A stretch of 64,000 bases of DNA from Quillaja saponaria (lineage: Eukaryota > Streptophyta > Magnoliopsida > Fabales > Quillajaceae). The DNA is taken from contig CM055611.1 of the NCBI GenBank assembly GCA_029379385.1, positions 13,834,062 to 13,898,061 on the forward strand, given 5' to 3'. A program made the position numbers and the translations under genes. Below are positions 51,261-64,000 of the stretch, one piece after another (positions within the stretch are counted from its first letter, which is position 1; the number at the start of each line of letters is the position of its first letter). Under the pieces are notes generated by a model. The model saw only the letters and a program-made list of their open reading frames with translations, made no database searches and had not been told where the DNA came from.

Positions 51261-52538
51261 CCACCAACCCGTTGTTGGTGATTTGGTATATAAATTATAA
51301 AAAAGCATGGTATTAATATAAAATTATTAAAATAATAAAAATAGCAATAGATTTCAATTATATAGAAAAATAGTATAAGAGTATTTTTGTTCGTTCTGTC
51401 AATTTAAAAAACAAAAAAACCCAGCCAAACAGAGTTTGGTCCCATTGAAACACCAAATTGTCGTTTCGCCCTGGTTGATTTGGGTTTCTGAAGCCCAAAT
51501 TTTAATTGACTTGTCCAACCCAAATTTCGACATATTTTTCATTTTTGCAAAATCAGGGAATTTAACTCGGCCAAAACTCATGATCTCACGAGTTGTTCAA
51601 CAAACTGCAATCCTGCTATCAACTTTCTAAAAGAATGATTTTCAACACGCATTGATTCGGTATGATCTTCAGCACGCTTTAACTCGGTACGATGGAGCAC
51701 GATCATAAGTTGGTTGCAATATTGATAAAACTGCAAATACATATAATACTATAATGGTACACTTGTAAGTAGTATTACAAACTAGGTTTAGGAATTTCGG
51801 TAGAAAGAAAAAGGGTTCTAAAATCTTGTGGTACTGTGCTTAATTTGTTGTGGTGTGTGTGGTTGAAGTACAATTCAAGGCTTTTTAATGATGCCAAACT
51901 TCATATTCATCAAATTTGAGAAAGAGTTTTGTTTTTGGCCTTTTTTGGGGGTTTATTTGTCTAACTTGTGGTGCAATGGCATACTTAACTCAACTAAACC
52001 TTAATCCAAAACTAGTTGGAATTGGCTACAAATTCGGCTACAAATTCTTTTCATGCTGTCATTTTTTGTGACACCAACATCAATCATATTAACTTCTTCT
52101 CATATAATTTTGGGTCTCCTTTTATTTCTTGTAACTTTTCCATTTGCACCAAGTCACATTTTTTAATATAACATACACCACTTACATTGGATATGGCCAA
52201 ACTATCATAAACGGTTCTTTTCTTTTTATTTATTTTTATTGAGTATAGCCTCAACCTTCTTATGCATTTCATATGCATTGAGCATTTTTCTTTAATTTTT
52301 CCATTTTAGTATTGTTCTTTTTCTTTTACGAGGAGGACACCTCATCTCAATCTTTTACCTTTCTCTTCTTATTAAAAAAAATAAAATTCATTTCTATTTA
52401 AACCTAATTGTAGAAACTTTGACACTCTATAAGTAAGACCAAAATTTAATCTATTTATTGTGTCATAATGTGCACATGAGATGGAATAATGAAATACCCT
52501 ATAAATGCTTACTATAGTTCATGGGAGTTCTAGTTGTT

Positions 52539-52586
<48 letters not shown>

Positions 52587-52630
52587 AAAAAGAAGATAAT
52601 GCTCGAATTGCTCTTTATTTGGGCCATCGG
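51261..52630. other. Spacer with LINE/SINE-like relics and (AT)n
   Basis: 51,830-51,960 reads in broken frames like a LINE ORF2 tail (NSRLFNDAKLHIHQI). 51,985-52,040 carries the CTCAACTAAACCTTAATCC and ACTAGTTGGAATTGGCTAC sequence common to many plant repeat tails; a similar one is at 12,890. 52,543-52,583 is an (AT)n microsatellite. No gene. Confidence 0.4.
52543..52583. repeat. (AT)n microsatellite
   Basis: About 20 uninterrupted AT units. Confidence 0.95.
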
Positions 52631-53490
52631 TAGGGCTGAGCATTTGGGCTGAAAATCTACAAAATCGGCCTACACAGATTGAATTGGGTTGATAACCAAC
52701 CCAACCCGATATCAGGAATGTAGGAGGCAATTTGGATTTTGGATTGTAAAGTGGGTTGGGTTAGTTTTCAGGGTGAATTATTTTTTGACATTCGGATAAC
52801 CAACCTGATCAAATTATATGTATACATTATAAAATTATTGCCACTAGCCTTGTCCTCTAGCCCACTTATAGCCTAATTACAAAAGAAAACAGAAAGCCTT
52901 ACCCACTTAAAATGTCATACCCACTTAAAGCCCATTTAAATAGAAAGCAAAAATAACCCTAAGTCCCTACCATCTTTTATCTTTACTCATCTCCTAACTC
53001 AGCCTCCCGAAAGGCAGAGAGAAAGTCTGCACTTGCATTTTTTATACAATGTCTGTCGTAATTTCTCCTCCTCTCCTCTTCTCATGCTCACAAGTCACAA
53101 GCATGCAAGAAATTCTCTTCTTTTTACTGGTTTTTCAATTGTAGTGTTTCTCTCCCTATTTAAAATATACTATATACTTGAAATCCTTTAAGAGTTGGAG
53201 ACGCAAATTTAGTTTGCTCCCTGCTTGTGTATGAAAATATATGGACGAAAGCTATAGATCTATTGAATTCACACCAGCTTTTCATATTTGCAGTTTGATT
53301 TTTGGGTTTAAAAATAGAATCTGATGGCTGTGGATCAACTGACCAAAATCAATCAATTTTTTTGGTGATTGATAAATTTTATAAATCGACTAAGTCAATC
53401 CTTTAGGCTGTTGTCATTTTTTGAAAACAAATTGCTAGGTCGGCAGTGAAAATGCTCAACCGAAAGAATCGACTGATTGCTCTGCCCTTG
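52631..53490. mobile_element. Putative TIR element, AGGGCTGAGCA family, copy 1
   Basis: Left end TAGGGCTGAGCATTTGG, right end in inverse AAGGGCAGAGCAATCAGTCG. Purine-rich GGTTGGG/AACCCAACCC sequence lies inside both ends. The core carries AGCCCA-rich sequence (52,855-52,950) and a T-rich tract. About 0.86 kb, no transposase. Same family as 62,438-63,590. Confidence 0.45.
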
Positions 53491-54255
53491 CCATCAATGA
53501 AGAAGAAAATAAATCAATTGCTTTCTATTACTTTTTATAAAGTTTTTTTGATGTAAAGAGAACTTCTAAAGTTCTAATATTCTAGCAATTTATCATCAAC
53601 AATCCAAATATTAACATATCATATTAAATTATTTGTTCCAAAATTTCTTCACAAACTCCATTCATTCCAAAGAAAAAAAAAAATCACCAACATCATGAAA
53701 CTATAACTTCAAATATATCATAAAATTAACAAATTACTAAACCTAGAAAGAGTAAATCATTAATCCCAAGACTGAATCAAAAACCGTAAGTCTTAGAATT
53801 TTTGAAACCGTAATAAATAATTTGACAATGCAAATCAAAACCTAAAAAGAAATCAATGATGACAACAAAGTTGATTAGAAAGAGTTTTAAATCATTGCAT
53901 GTCATCTCAAAAGCATAAAAATACACAAAATTAGAGAAGTCACTTGAGAAACCAAAACCAAAATGCTGAAGTCTACAACTAAATTGAGACACACAAGGAG
54001 GTTTGAAGCCAAAATCACAAACAAAGGAATACAAATTGAAGAATTTCCTCGCCAAAGTTCAAAGAACTCATCTTTGAGAGGCTGAGAAAGTGAAAAGAGG
54101 AAGTGAGAGAGAATACCCAAGTATCGAGTTTTGATTTGTGGGAGAGGGTTATTGTAACAATAAGGGTAGGCAATTTAATCATTTTACCTACCATTTTATT
54201 CCCCTATGTGTGGGAATACAACTTATCCACCCCATATGTATATCTTTCTCATAAA
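53491..54255. other. Spacer
   Basis: No gene recognised. On the minus strand 53,777-54,120 is open for 70-90 codons but shows no family resemblance and low-complexity Phe-rich reading. Confidence 0.4.
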
Positions 54256-55217
54256 GGGGGTGTTTATTTTGGGTCATAAGAAATACTCATATCGCATATG
54301 TTGTATGGATAATATAATTCCTTGCAAACATTTCTCAAATAAAAATAGTCTATGTCTAGTTTGACCATTTATTATCTAGGAGATAAAAATAAACTCCAGT
54401 GCCCTTGTTTGATTATAAAACACTACTCTTGTAAGAATGTATATTTTGACAATAGTACTCCTGTACAAAATGAAAAGCTGCATACAGTCAACAATTCAAC
54501 CCCTCAAGAGAAAGATTTTAGATACCTAAATGCCCCTTATCTAACTAATCAAAAAAAGTAAACTAATAATGTAAAAAATAAAAACTAATTAAACAAAAAT
54601 ATATAAATAAATAATATATATATATATATATATACTAATTTTCTATTATTCTACAACTAATTTATCACTTTTATGCTAACATTTTCTAAGACTACACAAC
54701 ATTAACATAATACCAAGTAAAACACTGAGTGATGCTTCCCAACATCCTATCCATGGAGACCAACTTGCTGCTTTCCAAACAAAAACCATTATGGGCTTTG
54801 TTCCAGAACTAGAACCTACATGCACTAAGAAATAATCCATTCTAGGAAACTATTAGTTTCTCTATAACCATTTAGTAAAATATAGACACCTCTCACAAAG
54901 GTAATAAGAAACCTGTGATATTAGCACAAAATGGCCAAAATTATGCCTATGAAAAATATTTTGTTAGGGAAAATTTTCAAATTTTGAAACAAACACTAGC
55001 AAAACTTATTCCAGACTGCGTTTGCTTGGATAAAAAAATTTATTACTCCAAACAAACACCCATAAATGTGAAAAAAAAAAAAAAAACCAAAATTTTCCCC
55101 ACCAAAAAGATAAAATTCCGGATAATTTTTTATTTTGAACCAAATGATAGTATTTCTTATTCCAAGCTGTGTTTTCGGGGCCAATAAAATTTATTACCCA
55201 AACCAAACAACCCTAAG
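54256..55217. mobile_element. Putative hAT-like non-autonomous TIR element
   Basis: Left end GGGGGTGTTTATTTTGGGTC, right end in inverse CTTAGGGTTGTTTGGTTTGG. The right end is partly duplicated: TTATTCCAGACTGCGTTTGC at about 55,007 and TTATTCCAAGCTGTGTTTTC at about 55,157 are each followed by similar sequence. No transposase. Confidence 0.4.
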
Positions 55218-57623
55218 ATAATTAATATATTCCAATTTATTTATTTATTCATTATTATTTTAAAATTTAGCGTATTTATTGTTTTGTTGTCTAAAGATTG
55301 TCCATTCATGAGTTATTATTCTAATGATATCTTCGTGATTCAATTTTTTATATTATGTGGTGCTGCAAGATTTAATTTTTTTTTTTTTCATTAAGTTCTT
55401 AATCAAATCAAAATTATTAAATCGAGGTAGAGTCTAATGAAATTAGATGATGTATTTTAGAAAATGATGAAAAAAATGAACATTAATGCATGGAATAAAA
55501 TATTGACTCAATCATTAAAAATTTGTTGATTTAATTTCAAATTTTAAACCCCAAAATAAAAATTTCTCATAGATCATCAAATTTTTTTTATAGATATTTT
55601 TAATCATATCAATTACTTGTAAATTTTTCTATCTAGATTTAATAATTTAACTTGATTATGAATCTAATTTTTTTTTTAAAAATAATTAAATATTGGAGGA
55701 CCAAAATAAAAAACTTGAATCCTAAAAAATTTGATTAAGAAAAATAATTACTCAAGATCTAAAATAAAAAATAGTATCATTTTTATACACCAAAACAATT
55801 ATTCCTATCACCAAAACAATTATTGTTTAGCATAATTCTAAATAGCACTCCACATCTCAAAATCACACCATTTTCCTTGGATTAAGATTTGATGAATCGA
55901 ACATATATAATAATTCTTCTAGGTTTCCAAAATTACATCATAATTCATGGAATAATATCCTAGCTTCACGATGGACTCTTAATAGCTGTCCATTACAACT
56001 TCTTGCACATTACTAATTGTAGTGGTTCGATTGTTACCAAATTTAATTTGATTACAAAGGAAATTATTGATACTCATATACTCAGCCACGAATCTATTCA
56101 GTAAAAGTAGCTAACCTTGTGAAATTTTAAAACGGTATGTAGGATACTTGTAAATATTGACTCCAAAATTTTTGCCCTCACACAAATCTAGTCAATGGGA
56201 GCTCAAAACAAACAATTGTGAATATAACTCAAGCGAAATGGTACATAAGTGTAAATTTCTCTCTTACTCCCATTCTTGGGTTTGATCTCAGGACTCTAAG
56301 TGTTGATTTGGTACTACATAAATAATTTTTGCTTTGTGATTTAAACTGAAGATCTTCAATTAATCATTAGTTACAGATGTAATTTGCACTATATGCTCAA
56401 GGGATTTCTCATGTAGAACCTTTTTTTTTTTATGGGAATATCACATTAACAGTGTATTTGGAACTAAATCAGAAATTTCATTCAGTACATTTAAAACAGA
56501 ATTGTAATTATAAAATTTAGTTCAATTGTTTTATTTAGAACAAATGAAATGTTCATTTTAGTTTAAGTATTTTTATCATTATATCCTTAATTGTTTTAAC
56601 TAAAATTATCATTTAAATAGATGAAAATGAGAAATTAATTATTGGCTCAATGAACAATTGAAAAATTAAGAAGAGATTTGAAGTTGGTTGAGTGAGTGTT
56701 AGTGACTTTTCATTGATTGGTTTAAATATCTATACTATACTACACTAAAAGCCAAAATACCTTTTTAACTTTTGAATGTCCTCTGAAATTTTATTATAGT
56801 TTTAATTTAAATAACATTCTAAAAGGGAGGAAGTGTCTTCTTAATTTTTGATCTCTTTTTAAATTAAGATCCATCATTTATTAGAAACTATTCACTTTCT
56901 CCTCTAATTAAGAAAAAAAATTAATAAGAAATAAAAAACTCACGTATTGTTAACTTAATTAATTAATTATTATATATATTAAAAAGAATCAACCTTTTCT
57001 AAAAAAAAGAACAAAAAAAAAACCCTTGAACACTTACATAAGCAGGTGTGATGGGGCTAGTGTTAAAAATATGTTTAAATATATTAAAAAAAAAAAAAAA
57101 CACTATCTATTGAGTAGGACCAACTACTAATTTATTTAAAATGAATTTCACACAATTAGATCCAACTTATCTATCTATATAGTACATACTATAATACATA
57201 TTATAATTGTTAGTTAAAAAATTAAGAGATAAGGATGTTGACAAATCATCAATGAATCTATCTAATATTTTTACACATCATCACATTATTCTCTCTCATT
57301 TCTTCAAATTAATTAATTGTATGCAATTCAGTTTGTACTTTATCAATTTCCTAAACTTCTTTCTCTTCTCTTTCTCCTTTTTTACAAAACACTTAAAATT
57401 TCATGCGGTTTCTCTTTCTTCCCTCTACTCACGATTTTGAATGGTATTTTTCATATATATATATATTAAAAAAAAAAAAAAACTGAATTTACTCTCATTC
57501 TCTTTACCTTACAAACTAAATATATGTTACAGTCACCTAAATAAAATTAATTTGGTTTATCTTTATTTATAAACAAAAAAGACTTAATTTCAATAAATAG
57601 TATATCAAGAAATTATTTTAATG
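55218..57623. other. Intergenic, AT-rich
   Basis: No gene or RNA recognised over 2.4 kb. Long A/T runs near 57,010, 57,088 and 57,468. Confidence 0.45.
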
Positions 57624-57628
57624 ACTAA

Positions 57629-57782
57629 TATCACCAGAATAATTTCAATCTATTTCAAATTATGGTTAGCACCTTGTAATTAGGAACTTTGGTAAGTTGT
57701 TGTAACATATTTATGTATATATGTAACTTCTGCTAATTCAATCAAGTAAGGTTCATTCTTTCAAATTCATCAAGTTTTATCA
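57629..57782 (+). repeat. Left LTR of Copia 2
   Basis: 154 bp, TATCACCAGAATAATTTC to TTTTATCA. Confidence 0.9.
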
Positions 57783-57889
57783 TGGTATTAGAGCAATTGT
57801 AGCTCTTTTCTGTTTTTTTTTTTTTTTCTTCTTTGTGGGTTTATCATGGCTATAGCTTCCGTTACTGATACACATTAGAATCCTTCTAG

Positions 57890-60800
57890 TCTTTATTTTC
57901 TTCATCCAAATGGAAATCCAGCATTGGTGTTAGTATCTCCAATATTATTAGGTTCCAATTATTATTCATGGGCCAGACTATGAGAATGGCTCTTCTTTGC
58001 AATAATGAACTTCAGTTTGTCAATGGTACAATTCCTGCACCAGTAACCACAGATCCCTTGTATTCCATTTGGGAAAGATGCAACATAATGGTTCTCTTAT
58101 GGATCACTCATTCATTATCTCTATCAATTGCCCAAATTATTTTGTGGATGGATAAGTTAGTTGATATTTGGAATGATCTCAGTGACAAATTCTCTTGAGG
58201 AGACATATTCTATATCTCAAATTTGCAAGAAGAAATTTATGTCTTTAAGCAAGGTGAGTTTTCAGTAACTGAATATTTCACACACTCAAAAATTTTAAGG
58301 GATGAATTGGTTAATTTCCTTCCATTTCCTGTATGTTCTTGTGCAATCTCTTGTTCTTGTGGTGCAACTTCTGTTATGAAAACTTATTAATAAGATGATT
58401 ATGTGATAAGATTTCTAAAAGCACTTAATGATCAATTCTCTACCGTCAAATCTCAAATTATGCTAATAGAACCACTTCCATCCATCAATAAGGTTTTCTC
58501 GTTTGTTATCTAATAAGAAAGACAAATGATGATTGCTAATAATCATAAGGTGTTTGCAAACAAGACATTACCAACTTCTATGAATGACAGATTTAAGATA
58601 GCAGATTCACATAATAGCATTCCTAGGACTGTCTATGGTAGAGGTTCCTATGCAAATAAGGGTCAATCATCCACAAATAACAAACTATGTACTTACTGTG
58701 GAAGGCCAAGGTATATTGTTGATACTTGCTATAGAAAGCATGGTTTTCTCCTAAGATTTGAGTTCAGGACATCCACTACTTCAGTCAGTAATGTTCAAAC
58801 AGATGAATCCATACCACAACTAGATTCGTCACAAGTCAATCGTGGAGATCTAAGTGTTTCTTTTACTCTAGAGCAATATAAGCAACTATTGGCTTTGCTT
58901 CAAACCTCACACGTGTCCAATCAAGCCAGTACTTACATTCAGCCACTTTCAAGTATTTCCAATTCACTGTCCAATCAAGATAAAATTTGTCCCTTATCTT
59001 GTCCTTCTAAATCTCCATATTGGATATTAGATACTGGTGCAATAGATCCTATTTGTTATTCTTTGTCCATGTTTACTAGCCATTTTAGTTTCTCTTCTAA
59101 ATGGATATTACATTTTTCAGAATATTTTGGTACAATTCATTTTTCAAATGACTTCTTCTTAACAAATGTTCTTTATATTCCTTAATTCACATTCAATTTA
59201 ATCTCTATAATAAAGCTTTCATCACTCTTACAATGTTGCTTACTTTTTCAAGATTCACATTGTTTTATTCAGGACCTAAAAACATGGAGGATGATTAGTT
59301 TAGCTAAGGTCAAAGAAGGATTGTATGCATAGACAAAACCTGCTCTTCCATCACTAACTGTAGTGCCACATCAAACTTTTCATTTTCATTTGTAAACTCA
59401 TCTGTCAGTGATGTATCTTTTGACCTTTGGCATTATAGACTTGGTCATTTGTCAAAATCTATTCTTAATATATTGCATCAAACCCATCCTTTCATTTCTT
59501 CACATTCTGCCATTAATTCGTGTGATGTCTGTCAATATGCTAAACTAAAGAAACTGCCTTATTTTTTAAGCACAACTAAATATAATAGAGCTTTTGAACT
59601 CATTCATGTTGACATTTAGGGTCCTTACTCTATTCCTTCTATTCATGGTCACAAATATTTCTTAACTATTATTGATGATGTCACTCAAAACACAAGGATA
59701 TTTTTAATGAAATAAAAATAAGAAACAATAAGTTATCTTCAAGACTTTATTGTTATGATAGAAACACAGTTTGAACTCAAGGTTAAGAGCATAAGATCAG
59801 ATAATGGACCATAATTCTCAATGGCCACATTTTATCATTCGAAAGGCATAATCCATCATACCACTTGTTTAGAAACTCCTAACCAAAATGGCATTGCAGA
59901 ATGCAAACATCAACACATCCTCAATGTTGCAAGAGCTTTTCTATTTCAAGCTCAACTTCCAAAAGTATTTTGTTTATATGCTATTCTTCATTCTGTTTTT
60001 CTTATTAATAGAACGAACACCTACAACCTTGCTTGAATACAAATCTCCATTTGAAATGCTTTACAATAAATGTCTAGATTATTTAAACTTGAGAGTTTTT
60101 GGTTCCTTGTGTTTTGCATCTGCTTTAACTTGCCAATAGATCATTTGATCATAAAGCCAAAAAACATTTTTTTCCTTGGTTTTAAACATGGAACAAAAGG
60201 ATATGTTCTCATGGATCTTCATTTCAAAGAAATTTTTCTTTCAAGAAATGTCAAATTTTATGAGTATGTTTTTCCATTTTCTTGTACCAATATTCTCACA
60301 TAATTCTGACAATACTACTTCTACCATCCCTTAGCCAAAGATTATACACAAACAGAAGGCATTGATTACTTTGACACCTTCTCTCAAGTAGCCAAAATGA
60401 CCACAGTCAGATTTCTTCTAGCTCTTGCATCCTTCAATCAATGGCATCTTCAACAAGTGGATGTCAACAATGCCTTCTTACATGGTGATCTTGATGAAGA
60501 GGTGTACATAGTTTTGCCACCTAGTTTTCACTTTACTAATCCACATTAAGTTTGTCAATTGCAAAGTCTCTTTATGGTCTCAAATAGGCTAGTAGGTAGT
60601 GGTTCTCAAAGTTTTCATCTACTTTATTTTCCCATGGCTACATACAATCTAAGTCTGATTATTCTTTATTTGTTAAAGCTAGCTCCACCTCTTTTATTGC
60701 CTTGCTTATTTATGTAGATGATGTGATACTTACGGGTAATGACATTCAAGAAATCACTAGTATTAAAACATACCTTGATGATTGTTTCAAGATAAAGGAT

Positions 60801-61440
60801 CTGGGAGATCTTTAATTTTTTCTAGGCTTCGAAATTGCAAGATCATCAAAAAGAATCTTTATTTCTTAATGAAAATATGCCTTGGAGATACTTTATAATA
60901 CAGGACATCTTGCCTCAACTCCCATAGATTCAAGATTTAAGCTAAAGAAAGGCACTGGAATCCATTTATTTGGTTATAGAAGACTATTGGAAGACTTCTT
61001 TACTTATGCACCACATGACCAGATCTTTCTTTTGCAGTTCATCAACTCAATCAATTTCTTTCAGCTCTTACTTCTATTCATATGCAAGCATCTCATTAAA
61101 TTCTAAGATATGTTAAGGTAGCTCTTGGTTAAGGTCTTTTTTTTTTTTTTTTTTTTCCAGTTACATCCTTTATTCACTTAAAGGCATTTAGTGACTTTGA
61201 TTAGGTAGGGTGCTTGGACTCTCGCAGATCAGTTACTAGATTTTGTATCTTTTTTAGTAATTCATTAATTAGCTGGAAATCTAAGAAGTAGGGTACTGTC
61301 TCTCGGTCATCCTCTGAAGCTGAATATAGAGCCTTAGCTGCCACCACATGTGATAACCAATCTGCCATTCACATTGCTGCCAATCCCACCTTCCATGAAT
61401 GCACTAAACATATCGAAATTGAGTGCCACATAGTTTGTGA
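57890..61440 (+). pseudogene. Copia gag-pol, broken (element 2)
   Basis: Gag UBN2-type region from about 57,955 (MRMALLCNNELQFVNG, ..DIWNDLSDKFS then TGA at 58,196) to about 58,500. Zinc knuckle at 58,688-58,745 with the His replaced by Tyr (CTYCGRPRYIVDTC). Protease WILDTGA at about 59,020. Pre-integrase and integrase fragments 59,430-60,300 (RSDNGP then stop; NQNGIAECKHQH where Glu is kept). Reverse transcriptase 60,440-60,860 with [16 protein letters not shown] and an intact YVDD box (LLIYVDDVIL). RNase H pieces 61,195-61,440 ([14 protein letters not shown]). Many stops and deletions; non-functional. Confidence 0.85.
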
Positions 61441-61594
61441 GAAGCTTCAATTTGGCTAATCCATCTCCTTCCAATCAAATCCAATGCTCAGCTGGCAGAT
61501 ATATATACACAAAGCCCTTGCATACTGCTCCATCTACAACTTTGGTTTCCAAGCTAGGAATAATTGATATCCATTCTCCAGCTTGCACGGGGGG

Positions 61595-61748
61595 TATAAC
61601 CAGAATAATTTCAATCTATTTCAAATTATGGTTAGGACCTTGTAATTAGGAAGTTTGGTAAGTTGTTGTAATAGATTTGTGTCTATATGTAGCTTTTGCT
61701 ACACCAATCAAGTAAGGTTCATTCATTCAAATTCATAAAGTCTTATCA
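61595..61748 (+). repeat. Right LTR of Copia 2
   Basis: 154 bp, TATAACCAGAATAATTTC to TCTTATCA, then ACTAA. By eye the two LTRs differ at roughly ten or more sites, so the insertion is not recent. Confidence 0.9.
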
Positions 61749-61753
61749 ACTAA

Positions 61754-62437
61754 TGTCTTGGTTGATTTTTTTGAATGATTTCTTCACTTTTTGAGTTGAT
61801 CAATTGTAGAAAAATTATAGCACAATGTTCAATGATTTAGGCCATAATACGTATTGATAATAAATAACAAATATTGCTAAATAGCACAATAAATAGATAA
61901 AAAATAAGAAAATAAATTTAAAAAATGAACAAACAAATCAAAGGAAAAATAATCTCTGTATCTAGTCCTTACGAAATTGTAGATACTAAATATACATTAC
62001 ATTCGCGAAAAACAAATTTTACTAAAAAGTTGTTTTAGTTCTAGTTCATATTTTTTTAATTAGTTGTACCTTTTACCCTTTACCAAAAGAAAAGGAAACG
62101 AAATAAAAAAATTTAAGCAAAAATAGCTTAAGAGTTACATTAATTTCACACTTAGGTGAATTTACTTTTATGATTATTTTTATTTCATAGTTTTGTTTTT
62201 AATTTTTAGTTTATTTCTTATGCCTTATAAGATGTTACTAATACAAAATCTATGAAATTCTGTGTGAATCAAAATTAAATAACTTATACTTTTCACGTGA
62301 ACAAAAGTTAAATTACTCAAAAATTAGTAGGAACCAACATCTCAATTATGAAATGTTTTATCTTTGGCAGTAGCATTAGATTCCATACTGTCCTCATCTT
62401 AGATATCATACACACTAGAACTAGAGTGATCAACGAG
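61754..62437. other. Intergenic, AT-rich
   Basis: Nothing recognisable. Confidence 0.45.
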
Positions 62438-63590
62438 TAAGGGTAAGCATACAAACCGAGCCAACCGAAAGACTAATCTAAATCCGACTGATATGGTCCG
62501 GACACCGACCCAACCCGTCTTCCATATTAATTTAGATTGTTTGGATTTTTGATAAATTTTAGGGTGGGTCAGTTTTTTGAGTCTAAAAAAATGACAAGTC
62601 AGTTAACCGACTCGACTGAAAACTATATCCATAATTTTTTTTTTTTTTTTACACATGTGATGAAATTATAGGTGGTGTATATACTTATGCTATAATAACC
62701 CATCTTAAGAAAAGCCTAATAGCCCAATAACCCATATGAGCCCATAAGCCCAATTTAAATTAACCTAAATGAGTTAGCCTACCCTTGACCCCTACATTAT
62801 TTTCATTCTCTTTTCCTTTTAGTCGCCGCAAAGAGAGACAAGTCAAAGAGCTCTCTCATCTCCCAACTTGTGTTATTCTTCCATTTGCATTCTTTTTTTG
62901 CTCTTTTTTTTTTTGTCTCTTTGATTCTTCTCTTCAAGCTACAGCCAAAAAGCTCTCCCTTTTTCCAGATTCTAACTCTTTATGGAAATTTTAATTTCTT
63001 AACGTTGATCCTTGATGTACTAGTTAGTCAATAGTTGTGATTCTCATAAAGTAATTGAAGGATTGTGAACGCATTTGGATACAAGGAGTTAGGAATTTTT
63101 ATCTATGAATTTGAGGCTTGCTGATACTGTTTCCAGATCTGCTTACATGTGGGCAATATTTATGTTTTCTTCCTCCCTCCACCTTCCATTGTTCATAACT
63201 TTTTAGTTTTGGAATAATTTCTTTAGATTAGTGTTGGTTATGTTCTGTTTATTCAAATATGATGTTGTTTTATTGTTCAATTACAGAATTTTGTGTTATT
63301 TTTTTGAAATCCAAACTGTAATTAGTGAGTTAGGACTGTCTAACAATTGATTTCATCAAAATTTTGCAGTCTTCTGAGTAATAATCTGTATTCTTTAATT
63401 GATTTTTTTGGGTAGGAATTAATAACAGAAAAACCGACCAAAATTGAAAGATTTTATGGCAATTGACAAAAATCAGAAACCGACTAATTCAGATAATAAG
63501 GTGGGTATCGGATTTGGAAAACCGACAGAGACAGGTTGGTGGACAAAATGCCCAAAACTGTCCAGACCCGACTGTCTGCTCAGCTCTAGT
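62438..63590. mobile_element. Putative TIR element, AGGGCTGAGCA family, copy 2
   Basis: Left end TAAGGGTAAGCATACAAACC, right end in inverse ACTAGAGCTGAGCAGACAGT. Next to the ends are runs of CCGACCCAACCCG (left) and GGGTCTGGACAG (right, inverse). The core shares the AGCCCA/TAACCCATA-rich part and T-rich part with 52,631-53,490. No transposase. Confidence 0.45.
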
Positions 63591-64000
63591 TGTGATTACT
63601 GTTTTACAACAAGAGTCTTGATAACTTGGAGAAAACTTTTCGGTTATCTCTTGCTCTTGCATAGGACCATAAATTAAGGCTACGATTGACTACATGTCAG
63701 ATTTTTTTTTCACTGTTATATGTGTTTCCTTAACTGGTAGAATCACTTTTCAGTTATCTCAGTTTGTGTGGTGGATGTTCAAAATTAAACTTTCAATTTA
63801 TAGACTGGCTTCCTTTTGATAAAGACCGGAATCATAGGATTCGCGTTGGGAATGTGACAAACCTTTTAAACATTGTTCTTATAATGTCCTAGTATTATGT
63901 AATTAGGAATAAAAAAAAATCCAAAAAGTTAATTCGCAAAATATTAAATTTCACATATCAGAGTAATTAAAAATGTGTTGTGTAAGTATGTGATTGTGAA
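63591..64000. other. Right edge, intergenic
   Basis: No gene or repeat recognised to the end of the window. Confidence 0.4.

Larger units (their letters stand above)
57629..61748 (+). mobile_element. Copia LTR retrotransposon 2, full length
   Basis: 4,120-bp element with LTRs of 154 bp each, 5-bp target duplication ACTAA (57,624-57,628 and 61,749-61,753), primer-binding site TGGTATTAGAGC directly after the left LTR (one base off the usual initiator-Met complement) and a polypurine tract GCACGGGGGG before the right LTR. Very short LTRs that begin TA rather than TG, possibly a mutation. Confidence 0.93.

Noticed and set aside
53777..54120. Overlapping 72- and 92-codon minus-strand frames
   Set aside because: Phe-rich low-complexity reading with no motif or splice context.

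Overview
The window is nuclear DNA of a flowering plant, most likely a eudicot. It is AT-rich, the genes have short introns, and it contains plant-specific families (PRISE/progesterone 5-beta-reductase, F-box/FBD-LRR, LRR-XII-like receptor kinase, UGT74-type glycosyltransferase) together with many decayed plant transposons (Copia, CACTA/En-Spm, LINE, SINE-like and TIR elements). The species cannot be fixed from the sequence alone.

Layout. 1-7.6 kb: two tandem F-box/FBD-LRR gene copies on the minus strand, both broken. 8.07-9.34 kb: PRISE gene A (minus, intact). 9.9-10.56 kb: LINE tail. 10.6-13.5 kb: decayed NSE3 copy (minus). 15.58-16.86 kb: PRISE gene B (minus, intact). 18.85-35.69 kb: a 16.8-kb foreign block holding an LRR receptor-kinase pseudogene, a 5'-truncated UGT74-like gene, a CACTA element with a GAG target duplication, and Copia, LINE and TIR relics. 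36.95-38.24 kb: PRISE copy C (minus, one-base frameshift). 41.70-49.63 kb: a complete six-exon NSE3 gene (minus), whose second intron carries a 4-kb Copia element in antisense. 50.9-51.3 kb: an unexplained GC-rich island. 52.6-64 kb: TIR elements, a second full-length Copia (57.63-61.75 kb) and AT-rich intergenic DNA.

How it fits together. PRISE and NSE3 lie side by side in a repeating unit. A is followed by a decayed NSE3. B is followed only by NSE3 upstream sequence. C is followed by the intact NSE3. The simplest reading is a tandem triplication of a PRISE-NSE3 pair, after which the single-copy housekeeping gene NSE3 survived in one unit and PRISE survived in two. The 16.8-kb block splits NSE3-upstream sequence at a site that is still unbroken in the neighbouring repeat (around 14,214).

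Function. PRISE enzymes are NADPH-dependent enone reductases of specialised metabolism (progesterone 5-beta-reductase and iridoid-synthase relatives). NSE3 is a subunit of the SMC5/6 genome-maintenance complex. The genes are physically linked by duplication; nothing here shows that they act in one pathway. I found no tRNA or rRNA gene and no CRISPR array.
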